This document shows positions 23,686 to 34,225 of a stretch of DNA of 64,000 nt, piece after piece (position 1 is the stretch's first letter; each line of letters begins with the position of its first letter). Made by a program: the position numbers and the translations under genes. The stretch comes from Atopsyche davidsoni. Lineage: Eukaryota > Arthropoda > Insecta > Trichoptera > Hydrobiosidae. The stretch lies in NCBI GenBank assembly GCA_022113835.1, contig JAILWY010000004.1, forward strand, positions 7,629,501 through 7,693,500, given 5' to 3'. The notes beneath the pieces were generated by a model. It did not search any database. It was not told where the DNA came from and was given only the letters and a program-made list of their open reading frames with translations.

Positions 23686-26600
23686 AGGCAAAATCGTACT
23701 TCCTGTGAGACGGTCTTTACAAAAAATTGATAATAAAAAACTATAATTGAAGATTTTTAAAATAAACGTGGATATAAAATAATCATTCCGAAAAGTTGTA
23801 AAACGAATTACTCGCAAGAGTGCATTTAAAACTGATTAATTTTCATCATCTTTATTGAATGATTTAACTCGCTTTTAGAGCGTTTTTAAAAATATATCAG
23901 TCGCAACTGAGACAACTCTAGACGTACGCAATTTTAAGGGTGGCGATTCGTACCATAAATTCAAAACACGCATCTGGAAAGTGTCCAGAAACCCGATGAG
24001 AGTATAAAATTTTCAGGACGCTAAATGGCAACCCCTAGTGCACCACCCGCATTTATTGCGAAAAATAATGAATAACTTTACATTATTAATTTGATGTATC
24101 GATTAATTTAGCTTTACAGCTTCGCTCCAAAGCACGCTGGGGTTTTAATATTTAATTTACTTCCCTTTTAAGGAAGCAATACATTATTTTTTACCGCCCC
24201 TCCTCCCACGGAATAGAGTTTCATAACTTAAGGGCAGATAATCTGCGAGGTAAGGGCGGAAGGCTGTTATTTACTTAATTGTATGATTCAGTGGGTAGCC
24301 CGTAGCCCCCGAGGCGAAATTTTCTTTTGCAGCCCTCCTTTGGAGAGCTTTGAAGATACGTTTAATTGGATTCTGCAATAATATTAAATATTAACTGTAC
24401 GTTATTTTAATTTTAGAATTTTCAACATAATAAAAATTGCGTAAATTGAGAATAGCATCTTGTAATAAAAAGTAAATTTACGATCGTACAATCGTTTAAT
24501 ATAAAAAACACGTTCACAGAATCAAAAATTAACTGTTTTCACTAAAAACTTTTTGAAATATAAAATTTTTAGTTAATAAAAAAACTTTGAAACTTCAAAT
24601 ATTTTTCGCTGCTTTTAAAGTTACTACAGTTATTTTAGTAAATCTGAAACATAAATTATTACATTTTTTAACGCCAGTCCATATTTCAACGTGAGTGGGA
24701 ACTCTTCTTAGTTTTTTATGAGAGCAAGTTTTACTAGATCTTCTTAAATCGTAAGGTTAAGGGAAATATATTTTCCAAGCACACGGCACGCTAAGCCTAC
24801 TATTAAAAATTTAGATTTGTTTTCTATAATGGTGCATTTTATTACGGTTAATTATTTAACCGTCCAAGAATGCCAATTTAATATTTTATTTTTTGTATTT
24901 AGAAAGGTTTAAAAATCTGCTTAAATTCAACAGGACCGTCAATCTATTATTTATTAAAGAATTTTAGTCTTCTACGGTTATCACCTGTTTTTGACTACAT
25001 CGTGTTTTTCGACATTATAGAATAGTTTAGAGTTTTTCAGTTTTTGAGTAAATTTATCTAGAGGGCCACTGTAGATATTACCTCGTAGTTCAGTCTCACC
25101 CACAACCAGAAGCCTTTCAAGTTCCTTTAAATAATCTTTACGCTTTTGGTCCACTATTCACTAAAAAATTCAACCGAATAAATATCATTCACATTGGCCT
25201 GATATTTGAGGATAATTTAGCTATCTACGGTCTCCTCGTTAATGTGTGATGTTTTCATACAACTCGGAGTGATATTGCAGGCTTAGGCGATGTGCCAAAT
25301 CAGAAGCGCCGACAGCAAAGAGATCAAACACTCGTTCCCTTATCAGATAAATGCTCCATTAGCAATATTTTTATCGGCCACATTAGGCGTTTGATATGAA
25401 AATCGATTATTTTTAAAATATATAAACCTATGTTTACTTGTATTAATAGAAAATATTTTTCCTACTTCACTGATTACACATTATATGTACATACGGTTCA
25501 AAAAGTGATGATATGACATGCAGATTTTTTACTGTTACTATATGAGATGTTATGAATATAAAATTAATTTAAAAAATATGTTAAATTACTTACATTGATT
25601 CTGTTGTAATTTTTAGGTGAAAAATGTTTTTCTATTCATAGTCAATGTTTTTTATGCTTCATATAAATATATGACATGCTTGCTTCAGAAAAATACCTAC
25701 CGCCTATCACACACATAAATAAACCCAATTTTGCAAATACTGTGCATATATTTTAATGTAGTTCTAACTATTGTTCAATACGAAATACTCCGTAATAAAA
25801 TACTTTTCAAATGCGGGAAAAATGGAGTTACCTGGATTTTCGTTGATCTCGAACTGAGAAATATTTTCACCTTTCCAATTTTCTATAAAGGAAAACGTCT
25901 ATATCCCTGACAGGTGTCAACGTTTCGCTACAGGTACTGGGGAATAGAAGACTCGCAATGCTGGTCTTTTTGAGATATTACTCAGCAAATCACCTAAGGT
26001 TTCCAGGTGAAAGTGGTACGTCGCAAAATCGACTCAAGACTTCTCTAGGAAAATAGGTAAATAATCTTCATTGGAATCGAAACAGAAACCTTGCATGGTG
26101 AAATATTAAAATATATATATACAAAATCATTGGCTGATGAGCAGAAGAGCCTTCAACATTCGATAGATAATCAACTGTTGATTGTGTTTCAGAAATGTGA
26201 AAGATATTATTTATGCTACCTTTTAATGTACAAATATTACCGGTTTTGAATTATCTACTGCAATTTTATCTCATAAGCAATAATGCAGTATTATTAATGT
26301 CTACATGTATCGCTCCGGGTGCATGTTTTGCGCCTGCCCACGTTATAAATTACAAATGAGATGGACACGCAATGTGGACTCAATAATTGTTTTAAAATAT
26401 TATACATTTATTATATAATACTACAGACAAAAAACGTGATTAAAGTCCATTATTAAATTTAATAACAAGATCTGCAGTTTTACTTTCACGTCTAGCACAA
26501 AATAATAATTTAAAAATATCGCTTTATTTAAAAAAATAAAAATAAATTATTGACAGGGTGTCATACGACTGAGTATCTCGAACTCGTTACAAAGCACTAT

Positions 26601-26845
26601 CTCGCATGAGTCATTTATCTAGATTTCAATAACGATGAATAAAATCACGTGCTGCGTAGACAGAGAATATTTAATGAAAAAAATATTTATTGAAGCGTAT
26701 AAGGCGTAGTTTTGATAGTAGAGATACGAGACCCAGACAGATGGACGCATACAAAATCAAGTAAGACTAAAAAAACTCAGTAACTTGCAACACCCTTACA
26801 AAATTGCTGGTAGTGTAGATGAATGCACCATAGAGCATGTCTCAC

Positions 26846-27072
26846 CTGCGTGGGCGAGTCCTTGTGGAACATCAGGCCCGAGATCATCTCGGGCAGGGCG
26901 GCCGGGGCGCGGGACAGGCGGCCGGAGAAGGCGGCGAGGGTCTTCCCCGCGAGGGTGCGCCGCTCGTTGGCCACGGTGGACGTGCCGCTGGCGTGCGCGC
27001 CCCCGTGCGCTGCTAGCCGCACCAGGTTGTGCACGCTCACGCTGTTGCCGGAGGGCTCGGCGCCGTCTTGAT
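26846..27072 (-). CDS. SPATA20: SPATA20-like protein, antepenultimate coding exon
   Basis: This exon encodes 75 full codons beginning with the family signature DGAEPSGNSVS, followed by HNLVRL, then a stretch ending ALPEMISGLM. This is the C-terminal part of the SPATA20/DUF255 family (bacterial YyaL), whose members have an N-terminal thioredoxin-like domain followed by a six-hairpin-glycosidase-like alpha/alpha barrel. Their biochemical role is poorly known; in mammals the protein is linked to spermatids. The minus strand has a TTTTCCCTCAG acceptor before the exon and a CAG/GTGAGA donor after it. Two bases of a split codon open the exon (giving D before QDGAEPS), and it ends in phase 0, matching the next exon. 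The exon is far more GC-rich than its flanks. No upstream exon was recognised in the window, so about 80% of the usual 750-800-residue protein is missing here. Family identity is strong; the function in this organism is not inferable. Confidence 0.93.
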
Positions 27073-27139
27073 CTGAGGGAAAATAACAAAACACCTCAAA
27101 ATACGACATTCGCGAGACAGACTGGTATTATTTGTAATA

Positions 27140-27627
27140 CTAGAAATGTAGCCCGTCACAGATTGACGTATTCGATGAACGATGCAATAGTGTTTGAACA
27201 TTTATTATATTATTTTTTTATACAATTTTTGTATTATTTAGGAGGCATTTTGAATTATGAATGATGTGATTAATAATTTCTATCGCAATTTCGATAAAAA
27301 AATAATATTGGTATTTGTGTCAAGCTGACTTAAACGGGAAATTTTTAAGAAGCATCAAAATTTGTTTTTTTGTATAAATTCTAAATTTGAAATTCTCGCG
27401 TTGGACAACAGAAACCTATAATTCGTACATATTGAAACTAGCTAATGCATATTTTATAATTAGTTTTATGAATGAAAATATTATCCTATCGTCTTGAAAT
27501 TCGGCACATAACTGCGGAAAAACTTACTGAACTTACATGCAAAAAATCAGCGTTGTATCTTTTAAAATATTCTATAGAGAACCAAAAAATGAAACATACA
27601 CACACCAGTGGATATTATTATTATAAA
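27140..27627 (-). mobile_element. Non-autonomous Helitron, copy 2
   Basis: On the minus strand the 3' end is CTAG followed by T, preceded by a CGTCA/TGACG hairpin. The body matches copies 1 and 3 (for example ATTCGGCACATAACTGCGG on the plus strand). The microsatellite is reduced to a few CA units, and the 5' end reads TTTATAATAATAATATCC, so its terminal TC is lost. It lies about 65 bp upstream of the SPATA20 exon (gene orientation), inside the next intron. Confidence 0.8.
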
Positions 27628-27743
27628 TTCCGTCATTCTAAATTCATTCAACAGTAATAACACACTTTAAGCGGGTAACCAAATTGACTTAACTGATGTG
27701 CGTAGCGGGCAAAATTCGCGTATAATTGCACGCGTGAAATCTA

Positions 27744-27968
27744 GTCTATACACTCTTTGATGTGCATGTAGTCAAATAAATCGTTCCCTATAAAAAGTTG
27801 AACCACTTCATACACACTTTGCGGATTACTTGGCATCACAACAACACCACTTTGTCCTAAAAATTGTTCAATAATTGGAGGATTATCATTCTCTGACCAC
27901 TCTACTTCTTCATTGTCACTTTGTTCAGAATCACTGGACAGTATTGGTAGAAGTAACGTTGACGAGTT
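27744..27968 (-). pseudogene. piggyBac-type transposase N-terminal remnant
   Basis: A stop-to-stop frame of 75 codons on the minus strand contains an acidic SDSEQSDNEEVEWSEN region, then NPPIIEQFLGQSGV, then MPSNPQSVYEVVQLF and GNDLFDYMHIKE. This matches the N-terminal region of piggyBac transposases and PGBD proteins: acidic leader, W, PP-x-F-G-G, then the NP-LF-D-L helix block before the DDE domain. It has a stop at each end, no start codon, and the catalytic region is absent. It is a dead fragment. Repeats at 28018-28115 lie immediately upstream and may belong to the same element. Confidence 0.7.
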
Positions 27969-28017
27969 CTAAACAAACATTACGAGCTGTAAACCTAAAG
28001 AGTAAAATAACCTTCTG

Positions 28018-28115
28018 CCGCTTTTAGAGTAAACACATTCAAAAACGTATTAATACGCGCCCCGCTTTTAGACTGCAGTCCGCGAAACGGGTACTAGTAC
28101 CCGCCCCGCTTTTAG
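28018..28115. repeat. 44-bp spaced repeats containing perfect palindromes
   Basis: CCGCTTTTAG recurs at 28018, 28062 and 28106, exactly 44 bases apart. The ends of the two intervals hold palindromes: CGTATTAATACG (12 bp) and CGGGTACTAGTACCCG (16 bp, 28088-28103). They lie about 50 bases upstream of the piggyBac remnant in its own orientation. Confidence 0.8.
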
Positions 28116-31100
28116 TGTGTATTATATTTTATAATCCACTTTTGCAATGCAAAACACCTTTAATTGTAATTGATATTTAATTCCAATATCAAATACCTGC
28201 AAAAATATTTTGCAGTAATTGGATGCGCCGAGTCTTTTGGCATCATAACAAACGGGAATCATTTGCATTATTAAAATGAACGAGTCGCTTTCGCATATAA
28301 AGAGGCTAGAAGAGCGCCGGTAGAAGTGACATTTCTATAATTCACAGAAAAACCGCTTTTGCACGCGCAAGCCAACATATTATACAAACCTGCAAATAAT
28401 CAAGCTTTATAAATTGATATCAGGTGACTAGTAGGTAATTCATAATATTTTTTTTCAATCTACATCTTTTTTCATAACTATCTCTTTGTATTAAATTAAA
28501 AATTGTATTCCTTACTTACATCCATATCTGACAATAATATACGCAATTAAAATACAGTGTCTAGAGATCAACAACAACTGAATTATACCCAAATATATTT
28601 AAATCTTACATAAATAAATAAACGAAACATCACGTATGACAAGTTGTTATTATCATGTAAGCCAATCTATAGTCTTCCCCCTAAATAAAATAAATAATTC
28701 ATAGCTTAAAAAACATTATTTTCATCTTGGTGAATTTAAATCCCCCGAGTGGTCTCAATTGCAGTCCGTCTTTGCTGTGCTTTTTAATATTTAAGTTAAG
28801 CTAAGTCATGCCCATATTTATTTGATTTTGCGCAGCATACGTTTTATTAATTTACAATTTAAATAAGTTCAATCAATACTTAGAAACGCAAACTCCATAG
28901 CTGCTTGAAACTATAAATTTTTAATGCTCTCATTGAAAATTTATGAATGACGGGTGTTTGATACAGCATACTGCATGGGTATTCAAAATGTGCACGTCTC
29001 GTCGGCTATACAGAATAAAATTAAACAATTCAACATTTGCTGAACTTTGGCACTGAAATATAAATAACCTGCCGAGACTCGAACTTGCATTGGAATTCCA
29101 AAGAATCGCAAGAGTTGAGCACAATCAGAACTTTCTAATTAACAATAGTCCAATGTCAGACGCATAAATTGGACACAGAAACAAATTAACAAAGTTTCGG
29201 TATCAGTCCGGGGTGGATTTTTAATAAGCCAGGCGAGCTGTGCTTCGGCATTTATCGGCAAGGCACGCCGCAGGTGCGTCTGTGGAAGCCCCGAATTTTT
29301 TTAAGCTCACATTTACAGTCTTGGATTTGGTAACACACTGGAGACAGTGATATATCGACTTAATTAAATATGCTTTAAAAAAAAAAAAAAAAGCACAACA
29401 AATCTCAAAGCATTGCGGCTGAAGATAAGCAGCGAAATTTAAATATGTCGGTAAGATTTATGCATCGGTGTGCAGATAATATTTTTGCAACTTTTATAAT
29501 ATTAACGATATATTACTGGAATAATGCTGGTAGTTTAAATGCGAAAATTATAATGATTTATGTTGTTGGTAAGCAAAAATTTACATGATTTATATAAAAC
29601 ATTACTAACAAAAATTAACTAAAATATTTTTGATGTATAAAAGTACTTAATTTTTTTGTGATAATTCTATTAACATAGGTGCTAATAAAAAATGAACAGA
29701 ATATAAAGAAACAAATTTTACTGACAAAGTATAATAAAAGATTATTTAATTTTTAAAACGTCCAAATATACTGGGTATTCTGATCATCAACTAGATTAAA
29801 TTCAATCAAAATATCAATAGCAATGTTACACAAGTAACATGCGACGTGCATGGTTATTAGTTTTAAGATTTATTCAAAAATCGCATTGCTGAAAAAAGTT
29901 ATAATAAACATACAATATAATAAAAAATTTCAAATTTAAAAAATAGAAATCGATTAAAAACCTCAAGATATTTATTTTCAAATTAAAATTTGTTTAATTA
30001 CGTAAAAAATTCTTTATATTTTTTAAAAAGGAAAAGCTTTTAAGCTTCACCGGATTTTGGGAGAAAAGATTTGTGATAAAATCTTAAATAATAATAATAA
30101 TAGTTTATGTAAAATTATTTTTTCGTTGTAGAACCAGGCCATTAATATCTCAAAATATCGCATTTATTTCGCGTGGCAGGTAATTTCAAATAAGGTATTC
30201 GAGTATTTTAATAAGAGCTCAAAAGATATTTGAATGCACCGCTTAACGTTGATAAACATCTCAAGTAGAAATCCCAGTAAGTTTAAAAAATAATGACAAG
30301 ATTCTGAGATCTTTATTAAATTTCAGCAAAATTAATTGTGTCTAGAGTTTGAAGTTATTTATACATCAAATTATTCCCATAAAACAATTAATAACACTTT
30401 GCCCAACAAAGGAGAGTAGCGGCAATTCTTTTTTAAGAAAAACTACTTTATAGATGAGCTCTAAACGAAACGGACGAAAGTAATGAGCGGCCTTTAATTT
30501 ATTATCCAGCTGTTTACTAACAGTACTTAAATGACAGGCTGCGTTGCGTCAACTCAACTCGACTCGGTTCATTAAAGTTAAACACAGATCGGCGGAGAAT
30601 TATACTACTCGAGCACATCACACGCCTCGAGGCGACTGCCAGTCAGCTCGTGGTTCATGCATAGCTTTATCGCATCCTTTTAATGTTGATATTAACCTCA
30701 TTACTAGCCAAGCCTCACTAGGGCTCACTGATGCAATAAACTTCAGAAGTTAATTTAATTTTCACTCTGTAATGTTGGCATACTATAAAAAAAACTAAAA
30801 AGGTTCAAAAGCTTTCTAACTTATTTAATTTAAAACAATTACAATTTTTATAAAAAATATATATTATTTAAATGTTTTAAAAGTAATTTAGAAATAAATT
30901 TAATACATTTACATTAAACATACTTCGAAATCAAATAATTTTCTAAGCGTGTCTGAGTCTAAGTGAACGGAAGATCGTTGCTCGATTCGGTTCGAGCTTC
31001 TATTGACAGCGACCCTTCATTCAGCAGCAGATCGATATAGTTCAAGTAGAAACAATAGTAAAATATCAGCAATAATAATCAATCTACCTGAAATACAATT

Positions 31101-32706
31101 TACTTATAAAAGACTGATACATAGATAGAAAATTCCATTAAACAAAGTAAATTGATGAGATGTTGGAATAAACAAAAAGAGTAGAAGGAATTTTACAGAA
31201 GTTAGGGTTTTATTTATTACCTCAGTCGGCACAAAGGTAGATACAAAAAGTTTTTTTCAAGGTCAAACAAAAGCCAGCGGTAACGTATTAATTGAGAAAC
31301 CCGAAGATGACCCCCCGTAATGAAAAGTATTGGAAACTTCAAAGGTAAGATCGAATTTTTTATAAAATAATATAAAACCTTCAAGAAAATACGCTTCGCC
31401 AGACAACACGAGTACTAAAAAAAAAAAATACCCTCATCCTCCGTTTTATTTTTCACCTAGCGCAGGTTTATAAGTATTTCTTCAGATAAACGTAAAATAC
31501 ATCTCGCGGACTCAGAACTTATTCCACAGCGATAAAAATTCTAAAAAACAGTTATATAAAAGTAACCTTTTCCGCGTTATTAACTTCAAATCGTAGTATC
31601 GCCGCGATATAACTCTAAACCAGTTGAGCTATTTTAATAAATAAAAACAAATAAAAAATCTTAAATTGCAGTAATATATATTGTTTTATTTTTTTGTTTG
31701 TGTCATTGTATGGTATGCCGATGAATAAATACAAATATATTACATTCGTTTCTCTCAGGATGCGTTTTTGTTGTTTGTGTCTTCTGAAGCAAATGAAACC
31801 AAAAATCGGAACCATGCGTGATTATTATAAATTCAGACTAAAACAACACTTTGGACGCAAAAATCACACAAAAACGATAGTTGATCAAAGGTTATATAAC
31901 AATAAAAGAAAGATGTTGCTAAATTCAATTTACTGAAGCATTTGCATTATTTCAGTGTTTGAAATAGTAAAAATTTCACGTTTTTAATTTTTTTTTATAG
32001 CAACATGTCGGTTTCATGAACCCCATCAGGTGCCCAATTTTTTCATCATATATATATTTTTTTAAATTACTCATCAGCACGTTTTGTTATAGCGGTCTTA
32101 CAGAAGTTGATAGTACAGAAACTCAGCTTTGTGTTTCTGTTACATTATGATGTCGATTTATAAAATTATGTAAAAATTGCTGTAATACTAAAAGTTCTAT
32201 GGTAATTTAATGCAGAGCTCTTAGTGTAAAGATAAAACACATTTAAAGCGCGACTGCTTCGACGGCAAGCCCGGGAGATATGGATAATGGAGCGATTCAA
32301 TGACAATGGAAGAACCACGAAGTGGAAGTAAAGGTGTACGAACGAAATATTATCCCGAGACACATCGGCGCTCTGCCGGCCGCTTACATTATTCATAGCG
32401 CCTAATTAATCGCGGGTTCGTGCGAGTGCTTGTGATTCGCAGCGCGGGGGCTGACACGTGAATCACTTTTCAGGCTGGCTGAAATCCACACTATCACGTC
32501 AATACTGTATTATTGATTTATGAAAATCATTTACTTTTGTAAAAAAATACTCCAAGTGTAAAAAAAGTCAAGCGGACCCGAGCAGTTTCATTTTCAAGAC
32601 GTATCAAACTCTAGATATTAAAAGCAGCATGCAAATTGAAAACCACATACAAAAACACACATATTCACCAATAACATTAAACGATTTCCTTATTATTTGT
32701 ATAACA
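28116..32706. other. AT-rich DNA, no gene recognised
   Basis: AT-rich with poly-A tracts (for example 29375-29392 and 31418-31428). Slightly GC-richer patches near 28300-28370, 29200-29300, 30540-30740 and 32230-32470 have short ORFs on one or both strands but no recognisable protein or repeat. Confidence 0.5.
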
Positions 32707-33375
32707 CTAGAAATGTAGCCGGTCATAAAATGACGTATTCGATGAACGATGCAATAGTGTTTGAACATATGTTTGGCTGACAATTAGATGAATATTTTGT
32801 ACACATATTTTTTTAATAACCGGATATTAATTTTGAAAGCAAAGCCATTCTAGGAAATATCACATTTCGTGTCACAAACATCGAATCACTTTCACTACAC
32901 TGTTCTTTATTAGATGCAGTCTTTATCACGTTCAATTGTGCTATTCTTTTTTAATTACGTTTGCTGTGCTTAGACGGTGTTATTTTTTTAGGAGGCATTT
33001 TAAGTTATTAATGATGTGATTAATAATTTCTAACGCAACTAAAAAATAAAATTGGTACTTGTGTCAATCTGACATAAACTGGAAATTTCTTAGAAGCATC
33101 ATATTTTGTTTTTTTTCTAAAAATTCTAAATTTGAAATTCTCGCTGTGAACAACAGAATCATATAATTCGTATTGATAGTTTTATTTAATTAGTTTATGA
33201 ATGAAAATATTATCCTATCGTCTTGAAATTCGGCACATAACTGCGGAAAATCTCACTGAACTTGCGTGAAAAAAATCAGCGTTGTATCTTTTAAGATATT
33301 CTATAGAGAACCCAAAAATGAAACATACATACACACACACACACACCCACACACAATGGCTATTATAATAGTAAA
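32707..33375 (-). mobile_element. Non-autonomous Helitron, copy 3
   Basis: The minus-strand 3' end is CTAG then T with a GTCAT/ATGAC hairpin. The 5' end is TTTACTATTATAATAGCC next to a (TG)n tract (plus strand CA repeats 33330-33355). It shares the whole body with copies 1 and 2 but has a longer central variable region (about 32775-32990), which makes it 669 bp. Confidence 0.8.
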
Positions 33376-33723
33376 TTGCCGAATTCACACTACAATAATT
33401 AAGAAAGAGAAATTCATCTATCCAAACCACAAAAAAATACACCGATTTAAAAAAGTCTCGTTGATACTAACTAGGTAACATATACACATAAACACCTTTA
33501 AAAAATATTTTAAATAATAGTTTATATTATCTTACTCAAAAAAAAAAAAAAATCCCGTAATTTGGGGTGGCATTACAGGCCCGCACTGATAGGGGCAACC
33601 CCGGGCACCTTTCGCGCCGCCACCGACACGTCTGGCGATCAGGCGGCCCGGAAGGCGCTCCGGTCCGGGCCGGATTAGTGGGCGTCGTTAGCGCAGGCAG
33701 TAACGGGTCCCCCGAGACAGGGG

Positions 33724-33790
33724 CACCCCCACGAAGCACCCCCACGAGGCACCCCCACGAGGCACCCCCACGGGGCACCCCCGGGGCTCC
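33724..33790. repeat. 13-bp GC-rich minisatellite (CACCCCCACGAGG)
   Basis: Four full units and a partial unit lie inside a ~340-bp GC-rich island (33560-33900) that is open on both strands. On the minus strand the repeat would encode a GGA/GVL-type Gly-rich stretch. No protein family was recognised. Confidence 0.9.
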
Positions 33791-34080
33791 ATTCACACTA
33801 ATTGGGGGCTTTCTGTGCGTAAATCTACGGGCGCATATTTCGAATACGAATGTGAAAAAGGTTTCACTGTTGAAGCGATGCGTTGAGACAGATATATTTT
33901 GAAGTAATAGGCATGACGAAAGATTTTCAAATCCTCTTCCATAATGGGGGTACACGTTTACTATTTACGAAAAAAACTTTATTTCGGTAAAAAACTAGAG
34001 TTTAACGAAGTTTAAAGCCATTATTATAATATTTTTTCAAAAGTGCGCGAAAACGCTCGCAGGTGTCATCGCGTCCGCTC

Positions 34081-34225
34081 TGACGTCACGCCTCCTATCA
34101 ACTATCATTGTCAACTGGCGTGCCATTGTGTTTGCATTGAAGACCATAGACCAATTTGAATACCATAGAGTTGTTTACAGGGGTATGACGTCATGCGCTG
34201 TGATTGGTGTTTCAGTCAAAATGGC
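34081..34225. promoter_or_regulatory. Candidate promoter-like cluster (two CREs, CCAAT, YY1-like)
   Basis: Perfect CRE palindromes TGACGTCA occur at 34081-34088 and 34186-34193. They are followed by TGATTGGT (inverted CCAAT) and AAAATGGCCG (YY1-like) within 30 bases of the second. No confident exon was found next to it; the nearest open frame is an unassigned 81-codon minus-strand ORF at 34340-34585. Confidence 0.3.

Larger units (their letters stand above)
9564..26845 (-). other. SPATA20-like second-last intron (17.3 kb)
   Basis: The interval is bounded by a CAG/GTGAGA donor (minus strand, at 26845) and a GTCGCAG acceptor (at 9564), both in phase 0. It holds the 8-bp tandem repeat, a Helitron, the foldback element, a pogo-like MITE, two tRNA-derived SINE loci, a SINE-core foldback and another MITE. 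GC-richer islands without recognisable coding potential lie near 11740-11880, 14140-14340, 15050-15320, 17440-17660, 19600-19840, 20750-20910, 22970-23060, 23300-23420 and 24190-24330. The rest is AT-rich with poly-A/T tracts. Confidence 0.85.

Noticed and set aside
26785..27264. 159-codon Arg-rich plus-strand ORF and 97-codon minus-strand alternative frame
   Set aside because: Both are shadow frames of the GC-rich SPATA20 exon.
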